The position numbers and the translations under genes were made by a program. Below, in pieces: positions 55,334 through 63,877 of a stretch of 64,000 bases of DNA (position 1 is the first letter of the stretch; the number at the start of each line of letters is the position of its first letter). The DNA is from Methylocystis sp. Sn-Cys. Lineage in GTDB: Bacteria > Pseudomonadota > Alphaproteobacteria > Rhizobiales > Beijerinckiaceae. The stretch covers positions 62,001-126,000 of the forward strand of contig NZ_JAERVJ010000002.1 in assembly GCF_016745395.1 (NCBI RefSeq), read 5' to 3'. The notes beneath the pieces were generated by a model. That model did no database searches, had not been told where the DNA came from, and saw only the letters and a program-made list of their open reading frames with translations.

Positions 55334-56466
55334 GCGATGAATTCTCCTTCGCCGTGCAGGCGGCAGACGGTGCGGCGCGCAAGGGTGAGATTTTTACGTC
55401 GCGCGGAACAATCCGCACGCCCGCCTTTATGCCAGTCGGAACGGCGGCGACGGTGAAAGCCATGTTTCCGCAGGACGTGCGCGCGACCGGCGCGGATATT
55501 CTGCTCGGCAACGTCTATCATCTGATGCTGCGGCCGGGCGCCGAGCGGGTCGCCAAGCTCGGCGGCCTGCACGAATTCATGCGCTGGCCTTATCCGATCC
55601 TGACGGATTCGGGCGGCTTTCAAGTCATGTCGCTCGCCAAGCTGCGCAAGCTCGATGAAAGCGGCGTCACTTTCCAATCGCATATCGACGGCTCGCGCCA
55701 TCATCTATCGCCCGAGCGCTCGATGGAGATCCAGCATTTGCTGGGCTCCGATATTCAGATGCAATTCGACGAATGCGTGCGCCTGCCCTGCTCCGACGAA
55801 GAGGCCGAACGCGCCATGCGCCTGTCGCTGCGCTGGGCCGAGCGTTCGCGCAAGGCTTTCCAGGAACAGCCGGGCAGGGCGATCTTCGGCATCGTTCAGG
55901 GCGGCGCAAACAAAACCTTGCGCGTCGAAAGCGCCCGGGCGCTCGCCGATATGGATTTCCACGGCTTGGCGGTCGGCGGCCTCGCGGTTGGAGAGCCGCA
56001 AGAGGTCATGCTCGACATGCTGGAGACGACCGTTCCGCATCTCCCGGCCGGAAAGCCCCGTTACCTCATGGGCGTCGGCACGCCGGACGACATTATGCAG
56101 GCGGTCGCGCGCGGGATCGACATGTTCGATTGCGTGATGCCCACGCGCGCCGGCCGCCATGGCCTCGCTTATACGCGCTTCGGAAAAATCAACATCAAGA
56201 ACTCCCGCCATGCGGAAGATTTGCGCCCGCTCGACCCCGACTCCTCATGCCCGGCCGCGCGCGATTACTCGCGCGCCTATCTCCACCATCTCGTAAAGGC
56301 TGGGGAAATCTTGGGAATGATGCTGCTGACCCAGGCCAATGTGGCATATTATCAGCGTTTGATGGTCGGGTTGCGCGCCGCGATCGTCGAGGGCCGGCTT
56401 TCCGATTTCATTGCCGAGACCCGCGCGCAATGGGCCGAGGGCGAGGGGTCGCATCTCGCACCCTAG
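55330..56466 (+). CDS. tgt: tRNA-guanine transglycosylase Tgt (zinc ligands mostly lost)
   Basis: Exchanges guanine-34 for preQ1 in GUN tRNAs. 378 residues with the active-site regions [31 protein letters not shown] and the nucleophile aspartate in [10 protein letters not shown]. The usual C-x-C-x2-C...H zinc site appears as S305-x-C307-x2-A310 and A336, so only one of four ligands remains. The surrounding fold signature ([11 protein letters not shown]...YYQRLM) is intact. It probably works without structural zinc. Confidence 0.94.
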   Translation: MSDEFSFAVQAADGAARKGEIFTSRGTIRTPAFMPVGTAATVKAMFPQDVRATGADILLGNVYHLMLRPGAERVAKLGGLHEFMRWPYPILTDSGGFQVMSLAKLRKLDESGVTFQSHIDGSRHHLSPERSMEIQHLLGSDIQMQFDECVRLPCSDEEAERAMRLSLRWAERSRKAFQEQPGRAIFGIVQGGANKTLRVESARALADMDFHGLAVGGLAVGEPQEVMLDMLETTVPHLPAGKPRYLMGVGTPDDIMQAVARGIDMFDCVMPTRAGRHGLAYTRFGKINIKNSRHAEDLRPLDPDSSCPAARDYSRAYLHHLVKAGEILGMMLLTQANVAYYQRLMVGLRAAIVEGRLSDFIAETRAQWAEGEGSHLAP

Positions 56467-56521
56467 AGCGCATTCGAATCTACGCGCTTTACGGAGCGCG
56501 TAATAATTGAGGAGGGTGCGA

Positions 56522-57055
56522 GTGGAGCCTATCGCGGGCACTTACTACGAGGCGCTCACCCGCCTTCTTCTGACCGGCGGCTTCCGAGCGCGCGCCGATC
56601 GCTCGCCGCCGCAGGCCCAGGCCAGCGCTGCCGTCGCTTCTGCGCCAGCGCGCAAAGCGCCGACTATTGCTGCCGCGCCGCGTCGCGCCGCCGCCAAGGA
56701 AGCCGCGCCGAGCGCCTCGCTTCGCCGCACGAATCGCCAGCTCAGTTTCGAGCTCTCGTCTGCGGAGGAGGGAATAACCCACCCGGGCCGCATTCTCGCG
56801 CAACATCTCTTCGACCTTGGTTTGACGGCATCCGATCTCGCCAGAGACATCGGCGTGCCGGTCAATCGCGTGACGGCCATTCTCAATGGCCAGCGCGGCG
56901 TCACCGCGGACACGGCGCTGCGCTTTGGTCATTGGTTTGGAGTCGATCCGGAACAATGGCTGGATTTGCAGTTGCAATATGAGCTGGCCCTTGCGCGCGC
57001 GGAGCTTGGCGCTGAGATCAAGGGGCGCCCCCGGCTTGCCGATCGCATCGCGTAA
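56522..57055 (+). CDS. HigA-like XRE regulator with long N-terminal extension
   Basis: 177 residues. The C-terminal part (86-155) is a HigA/VapI-type HTH domain: THPGRILAQHLFDLG, TASDLARDIGVPVNRVTAILNGQRGVTADTALRFGHWFG in parts, then the WLDLQLQYEL signature. The N-terminal 75 residues are an unusual extension: a short helical start (EPIAGTYYEALTRLLLTGG) and an Ala/Pro/Arg-rich linker. No HigB toxin lies beside it; instead the methyltransferase gene overlaps its end. The GTG at 56522 has AGGAGG 7 nt upstream. It may control the methyltransferase, like the controller proteins of restriction-modification systems. Confidence 0.8.
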   Translation: MEPIAGTYYEALTRLLLTGGFRARADRSPPQAQASAAVASAPARKAPTIAAAPRRAAAKEAAPSASLRRTNRQLSFELSSAEEGITHPGRILAQHLFDLGLTASDLARDIGVPVNRVTAILNGQRGVTADTALRFGHWFGVDPEQWLDLQLQYELALARAELGAEIKGRPRLADRIA

Positions 57056-58256
57056 ATCCGCGCGCCCGGCGGCGGAGAGCGATTTCCTCACGGCGTTGCG
57101 CGCCTTCGATGCTTTCGGCGCGCCCACGCAAGTGGTGGAAGAGCGCGGTATTACGTATTACGTAAACGAATATTGGGGGGCCGCGCAGCGCTCGGCGCAT
57201 TCGCTGCACGAGGTCAGCTACCGCGCCTGCTTCAAGCCGCAGCTTCCGGCTTTTTTCATCGAGCGGCTGACCAAACAAGGCGACGTGGTTTGCGATCCCT
57301 TCATGGGGCGCGGCACGACGCCGCTCCAGGCGGCGTTGCTGGGGCGCCGCGCGGTCGGTTCCGACGCTAATCCGCTTTCCGTAATGTTGACGCGGCCGCG
57401 GCTGCGCCCGCCGGCGATAGAGGATGTGGTTGCGCGCCTTGCCGAGGCGCCGCTGGACGCCGGCCAGATCGAGCGAGACGATCTTCTTGCCTTCTACCAT
57501 CCGGAAACGTTGCGGCAGATCTGCGCCTTGCGCGCCTGGCTCATCGCGCGCCTGCCGCCCGAGGTCGCGCCTGATCCGGTCGATGACTGGATTAGAATGG
57601 TCGCGCTCAACCGTCTGACCGGCCATTCGCCGGGCTTTTTTTCCGTCTACACCATGCCTCCTAATCAGGCTGTGAGTGTAAAGGCGCAGTTAAAGATCAA
57701 CGAACGCCGTGTGCAAACGCCGCCCATGCGCGACGTCGCCGCCTTGATTTCGAGAAAGTCGCGGTCGCTTCTCTCCGATGGCGCGCCGCCGCCGGGACCG
57801 AGTGCGATTCTTGCTGTGGCCGATGCAGCTAGGCTTGCGCATTTGCATGAGGCCTCCGTCGATCTGGTCGTGACGTCGCCGCCCTTTCTCAACGTCGTGG
57901 ATTATCGCGGGGACAACTGGCTGCGCAATTGGTTCGCGGGCGTCGATGCCGATGGGATTGCTTTCTCGCAATTGCGGAGCCCCGACGCCTGGACGCGCAT
58001 GACGCGCGCCGTTTTTGAAGAACTGGCGCGCGTCGTCAGGCCTGGCGGCCATGTCGCTTATGAAGTCGGCGAGGTGCGCGGCGGCGCGGTGCTGCTCGAG
58101 CGTCTCGTTTGGGAAGCCATGGAAGGCCTGCCTTTCGAAAGGCTGTGCGTTATGGTCAATCGCCAGCGTTTCACCAAGACCAGCAATTGCTGGGGCGTCG
58201 CCAACAACAGCAAAGGCGTCAACAGCAACCGCATCGTTGTGGCCTGGCGCATTTAG
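57036..58256 (+). CDS. Solitary DNA N4/N6-methyltransferase
   Basis: 406 residues if started at the TTG at 57036, which overlaps the HigA-like gene by 20 bp; no better start is in frame. SAM-binding motif I VCDPFMGRGTT (about 85-95) precedes the catalytic motif TSPPF (280-284, the TSPPY type of N4-cytosine/N6-adenine enzymes) by about 190 residues, a region that should hold the target-recognition part. VRPGGHVAYEVGEVRGG and NNSKGVNSNRIVVAW close the domain. No recognisable restriction enzyme is adjacent. Confidence 0.82.
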   Translation: MPIASRKSARPAAESDFLTALRAFDAFGAPTQVVEERGITYYVNEYWGAAQRSAHSLHEVSYRACFKPQLPAFFIERLTKQGDVVCDPFMGRGTTPLQAALLGRRAVGSDANPLSVMLTRPRLRPPAIEDVVARLAEAPLDAGQIERDDLLAFYHPETLRQICALRAWLIARLPPEVAPDPVDDWIRMVALNRLTGHSPGFFSVYTMPPNQAVSVKAQLKINERRVQTPPMRDVAALISRKSRSLLSDGAPPPGPSAILAVADAARLAHLHEASVDLVVTSPPFLNVVDYRGDNWLRNWFAGVDADGIAFSQLRSPDAWTRMTRAVFEELARVVRPGGHVAYEVGEVRGGAVLLERLVWEAMEGLPFERLCVMVNRQRFTKTSNCWGVANNSKGVNSNRIVVAWRI

Positions 58257-58649
58257 CGCCGTATATCCTCCCCGCTTGATCGATACGAGATCCGCTCGAT
58301 TGGTTCGGCGCCATCCCCGACGCTCGCGCCGTTTGGATACACAGGGTATCACCGCCGTCATTGCGAGGAGGCGGAGCCGACGAAGCAATCTAGGGCCGCA
58401 TCGCCGCCCTGGATTGCTTCGCTTCGCTCGCAATGACGGGCGCTGGTTTTGCTCTGGATTCCCGATCGCTCGCTTAAGCGAGCGTCGGGGATGGCGCCGG
58501 TCCAATCAAGCGAATCTCGTATTAATCAGTCATTAATCCTACCAAGCTCCGACACGCTTTTTTAAAGACAAGATTCACGCGCGAAGCCTAGCAAGATGAG
58601 AACAGCCCGAGCGCGGCCCGGGCTGCTCTTGCCTGATAGGAAATCGAAC
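58257..58649. other. Intergenic region filled by a composite repeat
   Basis: The nested D/A element (58283-58524) fills most of this gap. The remaining 125 bp before the next gene contains an AGCCCG...CGGGCT hairpin at about 58606-58631 and the gene's ribosome-binding site. Confidence 0.6.
58283..58524. repeat. Composite element: family D (MITE-like) with family A copy nested inside
   Basis: Left arm ATACGAGATCCGCTCGATTG...CGACGCTCGC (58283-58328) and right arm GCGAGCGTCGGGGATGGCGC...AATCTCGTAT (58478-58523) are inverted copies of about 45 bp. A full family A palindrome (58356-58438) sits between them. Confidence 0.85.
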
Positions 58650-59162
58650 ATGCAGGGCGACCCACTTTCGAGCGATTTGGACGAACTCTTCGCGTCGACG
58701 TTGGCGACGTCGCATGAATTCCGCTCCTGGTTCCTTAGCCGAACCAAGTTTGCGCGTCTTTGGCCCCTTGTTCGGTTGCTTCAAGCGGAGCAGCAGGAGG
58801 CTCAGGGGCCGGACCCCTGGTGGCGCAACTGGCGTTCGGAATCCACCGGGCGCGTCTCGACGAAAATGCTCTTTATCTTCGAAGTGGAGCAGACAAAGCT
58901 GCGCTTTGCGCTGCATGCCGAAAGAGCGATGCGCGCGGAGGAGCTGGCGGCTTTCGAAAGGGGCTCGCACCGCGCCGTGGCGAAGGCGATGATGAAACAG
59001 GAGTGTTTCCAGAATTACATGGATTTCGAGACGGTGCTGCTCGCGCCTCAGGCGCTCATCGTCGCCGACGCCCGCACGCTGAATTTCGACCGTCGCATCC
59101 CCTTCGAGACGGTCGCAGGCTTTCTCCCCGGATTCGGTCGCCTCGGGCAGGCGGCGGCGTAG
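58650..59162 (+). CDS. Hypothetical protein downstream of the methyltransferase
   Basis: 170 residues, not recognised. N-terminal helical segment (FASTLATSHEFRSWFLSRT) followed by a mixed alpha/beta part with LFIFEVEQTKLRFALHAERA and QALIVADARTLNFD. AGGAA precedes the ATG at 58650. Acidic and lysine residues in a beta-strand context (FEVEQTK) could suggest a nuclease fold, but this is weak. It is separated from the methyltransferase by about 390 bp of repeats. Confidence 0.65.
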   Translation: MQGDPLSSDLDELFASTLATSHEFRSWFLSRTKFARLWPLVRLLQAEQQEAQGPDPWWRNWRSESTGRVSTKMLFIFEVEQTKLRFALHAERAMRAEELAAFERGSHRAVAKAMMKQECFQNYMDFETVLLAPQALIVADARTLNFDRRIPFETVAGFLPGFGRLGQAAA

Positions 59163-59164
59163 TT

Positions 59165-61267
59165 TTACCCTGCGCGTAAAAGCTTGATCGCTTCATCGCG
59201 CTCAAAAAGATAGAGCAGGGCGCGTAGCGCCTCGCCGCGTTCGCTCGTCAGTTCCGGGTCTCGTCTCAGAATGATCTCGGCGTCGTCTCGCGCGATGGCG
59301 AGGAGGCGGGCGTGGGCGGTAAGATCGGCGAGACGAAAGCCCGGCAAACCAGCCTGCCGCGTGCCGAGCAGCTCGCCTTCGCCGCGGAGCCGTAAATCTT
59401 CTTCCGCGATACGGAATCCGTCTTCCGTCTGGCGTAAAACCATCAGGCGCGCCTTTGCGGCTTCGCTCAGCGGGCCCTTGTAGAGCAGAAGGCAGCTCGA
59501 TTTGCCCGAACCGCGGCCGACGCGGCCGCGGAGCTGATGCAATTGCGCAAGGCCGAAGCGCTCGGCGTGTTCGATCACCATGATCGTCGCTTCGGGCACG
59601 TCGACGCCGACCTCCACCACTGTCGTGGCGACGAGCAGGCGCGTGTCGCCGCGCTGGAAAGCCTCCATGGCCGCGTCTTTTTCAGGCCCTTTCATTTGTC
59701 CGTGGAGGAGACCGACGGCGTCGCCGAAATAATGACGCAGATCGGCGGCGCGGGCTTCGACGGCGGCGAGATCGAGGTCTTCATTCTCCTCCACAAGCGG
59801 GCATACCCAATAGGCGCGGGCGCCTTCGGCCAGCGCGCGCTGAAGCCCCGCGACAACTTCGCCGATGCGCGACGCGGGCAGGGCGCGGGTCGAGATTGGC
59901 GTGCGGCCCGGCGGCTTTTCGTCGAGGGCCGAGGAGTCCATGTCGCCGAAGGCCGTGAGCGCCAGCGTGCGTGGAATAGGCGTCGCCGTCATCACCAGCA
60001 CATCGACCGCCGCGCCCTTGGCGCCGAGCGCAAGCCTCTGCTGCACGCCGAAGCGATGCTGCTCGTCGACGACGGCAAGGCCGAGATCGTGGAAGGCGAG
60101 ATCGCTCTGCACCAGCGCATGCGTGCCGACCACCACGTCGATCTCGCCGGCCGCAATGGCGGCGTGCGCCGCGGCGCGCTCGCTCTGCTTCAAGCGTCCG
60201 GTGAGAAGCTTCACGCGCACGCCCGCGGGCTCCATGAGCGGCGCAAGGCGTTCGTAATGCTGGCGCGCCAGGATTTCGGTCGGCGCCATCAAGGCCGCCT
60301 GTCGCCCGCACTCGACGACGCTCGCCATGGCGAGGGCCGCGACAACCGTCTTGCCGGAGCCGACGTCGCCCTGGACAAGCCGCAGCATGCGCATCTCGGA
60401 AGCGAGGTCGGCGCGAATATCGGCGAGCGCGCGTTGCTGCGCGCCGGTGAGGCGGTAGGGAAGGGCGGCCTCGATGGCCTGCGAGATGCGCCCGTCGCCT
60501 TTGTTCTCGCGGCCCGGCAGACGGCGCATTTTCGCGCGCATCAGACGCAACGCCAATTGGCTTGCGAGCAGCTCATCGAGGGCCAGGCGCTGCCGCGCCG
60601 GATGCTGCGGCGAGAGAGCCGCGGGGCTCTCCGGGCGGTGCGCCGCGCGTAGGGCGTCAGCGAAGGCCGGGAGCTTATTGGCGGCAAGCACGGTCGGCTC
60701 CTGCCATTCAGGCAGCGCAGGAAGGCGCGCCAACGCCTCTTCCGTGGCCCTCGTAACAAAGCGCGCCTGCAACCCTTCGGTCAGTCCATAGACAGCTTCA
60801 TAGGGCGGCAATTTGGCGAGGCCGGCCCCGTCGAGCACGCGGTCGGGATGCACCATCTGGCGACGGCCGTCGTAAAGCTCGATGCGGCCCGAGATCCAGC
60901 GCGTTGCGCCCAGCGGCAGGCTGCGTTCGATCCAGTCGGCGTTGGCCAGAAAGAAGACGAGCTCCACATCGCCCGTGTCGTCCTCGACGAGCACTCGATA
61001 CGGCTGCTTGGCGTAGCGCCCCTGTGGCCGGCGATGCGCGGCGACGCGCGCCTGGATGACCACCATGGTCTCCAGCGGCGCCTCGGCGATGGTCGGGCGC
61101 TGGCTGCGGTCGATGATGTTCGTGGGCAGATGGAAAAGAATATCGACAAGGCGCGCCTGCTGGCCGGGTCTGGCCAACAGACGATCGAAAAGCGGCGCGG
61201 TCTTCGGACCGACGCCGGGAAGGGCTGCAATGCGGCCAAAGAGCGGAGCGAGGATATCGGGGCGCAT
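59165..61267 (-). CDS. recG: ATP-dependent DNA helicase RecG
   Basis: 700 residues: N-terminal wedge (OB) domain, Walker A GDVGSGKT, Walker B/motif II DEQHRFGVQQR, motif III TATPIPRTLALT, and the C-terminal QLRGRVGRGSGKS motif VI. Remodels stalled forks and Holliday junctions. Its stop lies 2 bp from the convergent upstream gene. It starts at an ATG at 61267. Confidence 0.95.
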   Translation of the reverse strand: MRPDILAPLFGRIAALPGVGPKTAPLFDRLLARPGQQARLVDILFHLPTNIIDRSQRPTIAEAPLETMVVIQARVAAHRRPQGRYAKQPYRVLVEDDTGDVELVFFLANADWIERSLPLGATRWISGRIELYDGRRQMVHPDRVLDGAGLAKLPPYEAVYGLTEGLQARFVTRATEEALARLPALPEWQEPTVLAANKLPAFADALRAAHRPESPAALSPQHPARQRLALDELLASQLALRLMRAKMRRLPGRENKGDGRISQAIEAALPYRLTGAQQRALADIRADLASEMRMLRLVQGDVGSGKTVVAALAMASVVECGRQAALMAPTEILARQHYERLAPLMEPAGVRVKLLTGRLKQSERAAAHAAIAAGEIDVVVGTHALVQSDLAFHDLGLAVVDEQHRFGVQQRLALGAKGAAVDVLVMTATPIPRTLALTAFGDMDSSALDEKPPGRTPISTRALPASRIGEVVAGLQRALAEGARAYWVCPLVEENEDLDLAAVEARAADLRHYFGDAVGLLHGQMKGPEKDAAMEAFQRGDTRLLVATTVVEVGVDVPEATIMVIEHAERFGLAQLHQLRGRVGRGSGKSSCLLLYKGPLSEAAKARLMVLRQTEDGFRIAEEDLRLRGEGELLGTRQAGLPGFRLADLTAHARLLAIARDDAEIILRRDPELTSERGEALRALLYLFERDEAIKLLRAG

Positions 61268-61335
61268 GGGGCGGGCAGTTTATCCACCGGCGGCCATTTG
61301 TCATGTTGCCGCCGTCATCCGCGTGTTTTAACTTT

Positions 61336-61360
61336 CGTATTAACGACGATTGTTAATACG
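61336..61360. promoter_or_regulatory. Operator of the AbrB/Doc operon
   Basis: CGTATTAAC-N7-GTTAATACG, perfect 9-bp inverted repeat 11 bp before the antitoxin start. Position and symmetry fit autoregulation by the AbrB-fold antitoxin. Confidence 0.75.
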
Positions 61361-61371
61361 GGAGTTCGAAC

Positions 61372-61620
61372 GTGACTGAGAAAAATGGCGAAGCCTTCGG
61401 CGCGCTCAAGGTCATCCGTATCGGCAATTCCCTCGGCGTGGTGCTGCCGCGCGAGATCGTCGCCGATCTCGCGGTCGAAAAAGGCGACCGGCTGTATCTG
61501 ACGCGCTCGCCCGAGGGCTATCGAATCACGAAGAGCGATCCGGATTTCGAACGCCGCGCAGCGCTGGCGCGGCGCATCATCAGCCAGCGTCACAATGCGC
61601 TGCGCCAGCTCGCGAAATGA
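61372..61620 (+). CDS. AbrB/MazE-fold antitoxin
   Basis: 82 residues from a GTG at 61372 with GGGAG upstream. The swapped-hairpin DNA-binding domain VIRIGNSLGVVLPREIVADLAVEKGDRLYL is recognisable (given in outline), with a helical C-terminal tail (ERRAALARRIISQRHNALRQ) likely to wrap the toxin. Stop overlaps the toxin start by 4 bp. Typical Doc partners are Phd-type, but AbrB-type partners are also common. Confidence 0.85.
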   Translation: MTEKNGEAFGALKVIRIGNSLGVVLPREIVADLAVEKGDRLYLTRSPEGYRITKSDPDFERRAALARRIISQRHNALRQLAK

Positions 61621-62018
61621 CCGGCTGGCGCTTTCTCGACCGCAATATCGCGCTTGCGATTCACGAGGAGGCGCTTGCGGCGCATGGCGGCGCCGTCGGC
61701 GTCATCAGCGAAGCGGCGCTGACGAACGCAATCATGCGCCCGCGCGATACTGCACGGAAGGAGGCGGCATGCGACGCCGCGCGCCTTGCAGCGGCCAACG
61801 CCGCAGGTTTCATCCGCTGCCATCCGTTTGTCGACGGCAAGAAGCGTGTCGCGCTCGTGGCGATGGAGCTGTTTCTTGTGGATAATGGCTATGAGCTGAC
61901 GGCGAGCGACGAGGAATGTTTCGTTCTGATGTCGCAATTCGCCAATCGCGAGATCGACGAAATGACTTTGGCGGCCTGGATTCGGGAGAATTGTCGGGCG
62001 CAGAATGGGGAGGCGTGA
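61617..62018 (+). CDS. Doc/Fic-family toxin
   Basis: 133 residues of the death-on-curing group: WRFLDRNIALAIHEEALAAHGG start and the Fic-like motif HPFVDGKKR (69-77). Doc proteins usually have HxFx(D/N)(A/G)NKR; here the Asn is Lys (K75), while the Doc-type Lys (K76) and Arg (R77) are kept. Doc phosphorylates EF-Tu and blocks translation. Translationally coupled to the antitoxin. Confidence 0.88.
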   Translation: MTGWRFLDRNIALAIHEEALAAHGGAVGVISEAALTNAIMRPRDTARKEAACDAARLAAANAAGFIRCHPFVDGKKRVALVAMELFLVDNGYELTASDEECFVLMSQFANREIDEMTLAAWIRENCRAQNGEA

Positions 62019-62359
62019 GCGCCGAAACACGGAGGCGGCAATGCCGGCGGCCCCTCGGTAACACACTTAACGAGAAGACGTTCCGGCGTCATGGCCGCGC
62101 TTGTCGCGGCTATCCACGCCGCGCCGACGCTGAAAGCTTGAGGGCATGAGCGAAATAACGCCGTTTCTTCTCCCCGCGTGTCGTAACGTCTTGGCGTGGA
62201 TGCCCGCGACAAGCGCGGGCATGACGCGGCTGCGTAGGGTTTGTTAAACTGGATTCCGAGCCCTGATGGGGGAGCCAAAGGGCTCGCAATTCAAGAACTG
62301 CTGCCTTAATCTGCGGTCATTATCTGACGACGCAGCTATCCATTTTCGGAAGAAGAATA
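62019..62359. other. Intergenic region with a family C element
   Basis: 341 bp, of which 62087-62226 is a family C copy. The rest presumably holds the promoter of the next gene. Confidence 0.55.
62087..62226 (+). repeat. Family C 140-bp element, copy 3
   Basis: CGTCATGGCCGCGCTTGTCG...core with AATAACGCCGTTTCTTCTCC...ACAAGCGCGGGCATGACG. Confidence 0.9.
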
Positions 62360-62716
62360 ATGAGCCGGATATTCGTAGTCGTTCTGATTGGTTTCCTGCT
62401 CCCGGCGGAAGCCCTTGCTGGGGCAAGGGATGCGGGCCAAGGGGCCGCAGCGTCTGGCGGCGTAAGTTCGCCGCAAATGACGTGCCTTCCCGCCATCGTG
62501 GAATCTATGCGGCGTCACACGCCACGATCGACAGGCCTTGGGCCGGGAACTGCTCGTGTGGCCTTTCGCGTAGAACCCGGAGGAAAAATTTCTGTGATTG
62601 CCGCTTCTGGCTCGACGCCTGAGCACGCGTCCGCCGCGCAATTCATCGTAGCGGAGTCTCGCGGGCCAAAAAGCTGCGGCGCCGCTTTTGGATCACAGGC
62701 TTTTACGTTTCATTGA
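62360..62716 (+). CDS. Secreted TonB-C-like small protein
   Basis: 118 residues: signal peptide (to ALA, about 20), a cysteine pair (C42 and C106, probable disulfide) and a beta-alpha unit resembling the TonB C-terminal fold (GTARVAFRVEPGGKISVIAAS then AAQFIVAES). No membrane anchor or proline rod, so it is not a canonical TonB. Function unknown. Confidence 0.65.
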   Translation: MSRIFVVVLIGFLLPAEALAGARDAGQGAAASGGVSSPQMTCLPAIVESMRRHTPRSTGLGPGTARVAFRVEPGGKISVIAASGSTPEHASAAQFIVAESRGPKSCGAAFGSQAFTFH

Positions 62717-62812
62717 GCAACGCTACGGCGAGGCAGCGACGGCAAAGACCGCGTGGGCTCCTCTGCATAACCTCAAAGGGGCGGTGGAAGAACGCCATCA
62801 ATGCGCGTCAGT

Positions 62813-63457
62813 CTATTTTACTTCCTCGTCATGGGCCCGCACGTCGCCCGCGCCCTTGAAGGCGTAATGCCACCATTCGCGCGGATAATTCTCGAAGCCG
62901 TGGCGTTTCATCAAAGCGACCAGGGCGTCGCGATGCGCGCGGGCGTCTCCGGCGACTTTTGATTTCGTCCAGGAGCGCGGATCGAAGAAATCGAAGGGCG
63001 TGCCGAAATCCCAGCCGACGACGCCGAGATCGACGGCGAGGCCCGTCGAATGGGTGGATTGCGCGGCGATATAGCCCTGGGCAAAGAGCTGGCTTTTATC
63101 GAGATTGGGATAATAGGCGGGCTTGGTTCCCTGGTCGGCGTTGCGCGACCAGTCGACGAATGAGGCGACGGCGCGCATGGGCCGGTAGCAGTCATAGACG
63201 ACGAGAGAAAAGCCCTGGGCCTTCGCTTCCTTCTGCGCGGCGGCAAGCGCCATGGCGGCCTCGGCCCGCAACCAGCATTGCGGCGCGCGATAACCGGGAA
63301 CGGGATGGCCGGTGAAATTATCCGACCCCGCATAGCGCATGTCCTGCGCAATATCTGGCGCAACGTCTGCGAGGCGCGTGAAGCCGGGCGGCGGCTCGGC
63401 GCGGGCGGTCGTGGCGGCGAGGGCGAGGAGGCAGGCGAAAGGGGCGGTCTTGTTCAT
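62813..63457 (-). CDS. D-alanyl-D-alanine dipeptidase (VanX-like, M15)
   Basis: 214 residues with a signal peptide (to ARA, about 20), zinc motif STHSTGLAVDL (SxHxxGxAxD) and EWWHY near the C-terminus, as in M15D dipeptidases. Hydrolyses D-Ala-D-Ala, here in the periplasm; likely used to recycle peptidoglycan. No vancomycin-resistance neighbours (vanH/vanA) are present. Confidence 0.9.
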   Translation of the reverse strand: MNKTAPFACLLALAATTARAEPPPGFTRLADVAPDIAQDMRYAGSDNFTGHPVPGYRAPQCWLRAEAAMALAAAQKEAKAQGFSLVVYDCYRPMRAVASFVDWSRNADQGTKPAYYPNLDKSQLFAQGYIAAQSTHSTGLAVDLGVVGWDFGTPFDFFDPRSWTKSKVAGDARAHRDALVALMKRHGFENYPREWWHYAFKGAGDVRAHDEEVK

Positions 63458-63877
63458 CGGAAGCTCTCATGCGCCCGCGCAAAGGCGCGCGGGGTGATTA
63501 TAGCGGATTGCGCAGATCGAGGAGGTCCGAGACTGATACGAGTTCCGCTTGAGTGGTTCGGCGCCAGTCCCGTTTGAACAGCGCGCATCGGGCGCGTGTC
63601 CGGAGCCACAAGAGCGCTGCATTTGCCCAGAGCCCGTCATTGCGAGCGAAGCGAAGCAATCCAGGGCGGCGGCGGCCCTGGATTGCTTCGTCGGCTCCGC
63701 CTCCTCGCAATGACGGCGGTGATTCCCTGGGTGCGGCTCGGCTGGGGCTATCGGGAGTTCATCAGTTGCTATTGAAGGCCCGTCGTTGCGAGGAGCGTCA
63801 GCGACGAAGTAATCCATAGCCGAGATGGGGCTCTGGATTGCTTCGCTTCGCTCGCAATGACGGTCAGGCGAGGGGGA
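63458..63877. other. Intergenic region filled with repeats (420 bp)
   Basis: A family D fragment and two family A copies (63537-63862) fill most of this gap; nothing else is recognisable. Confidence 0.6.
63537..63862. repeat. Repeat cluster: family D fragment and two family A copies
   Basis: TGATACGAGTTCCGCTTGAG (left family D arm), a family A copy at 63635-63715 and another at 63781-63862, separated by 65 bp. Confidence 0.85.

Noticed and set aside
58356-58438. Possible insertion sequence remnant
   Set aside because: No transposase fragment; the sequence is a copy of the short palindromic family A.
62813-63457. Vancomycin-resistance gene
   Set aside because: The VanX-like dipeptidase has a signal peptide and lacks vanH/vanA neighbours; periplasmic peptidoglycan recycling is more likely.
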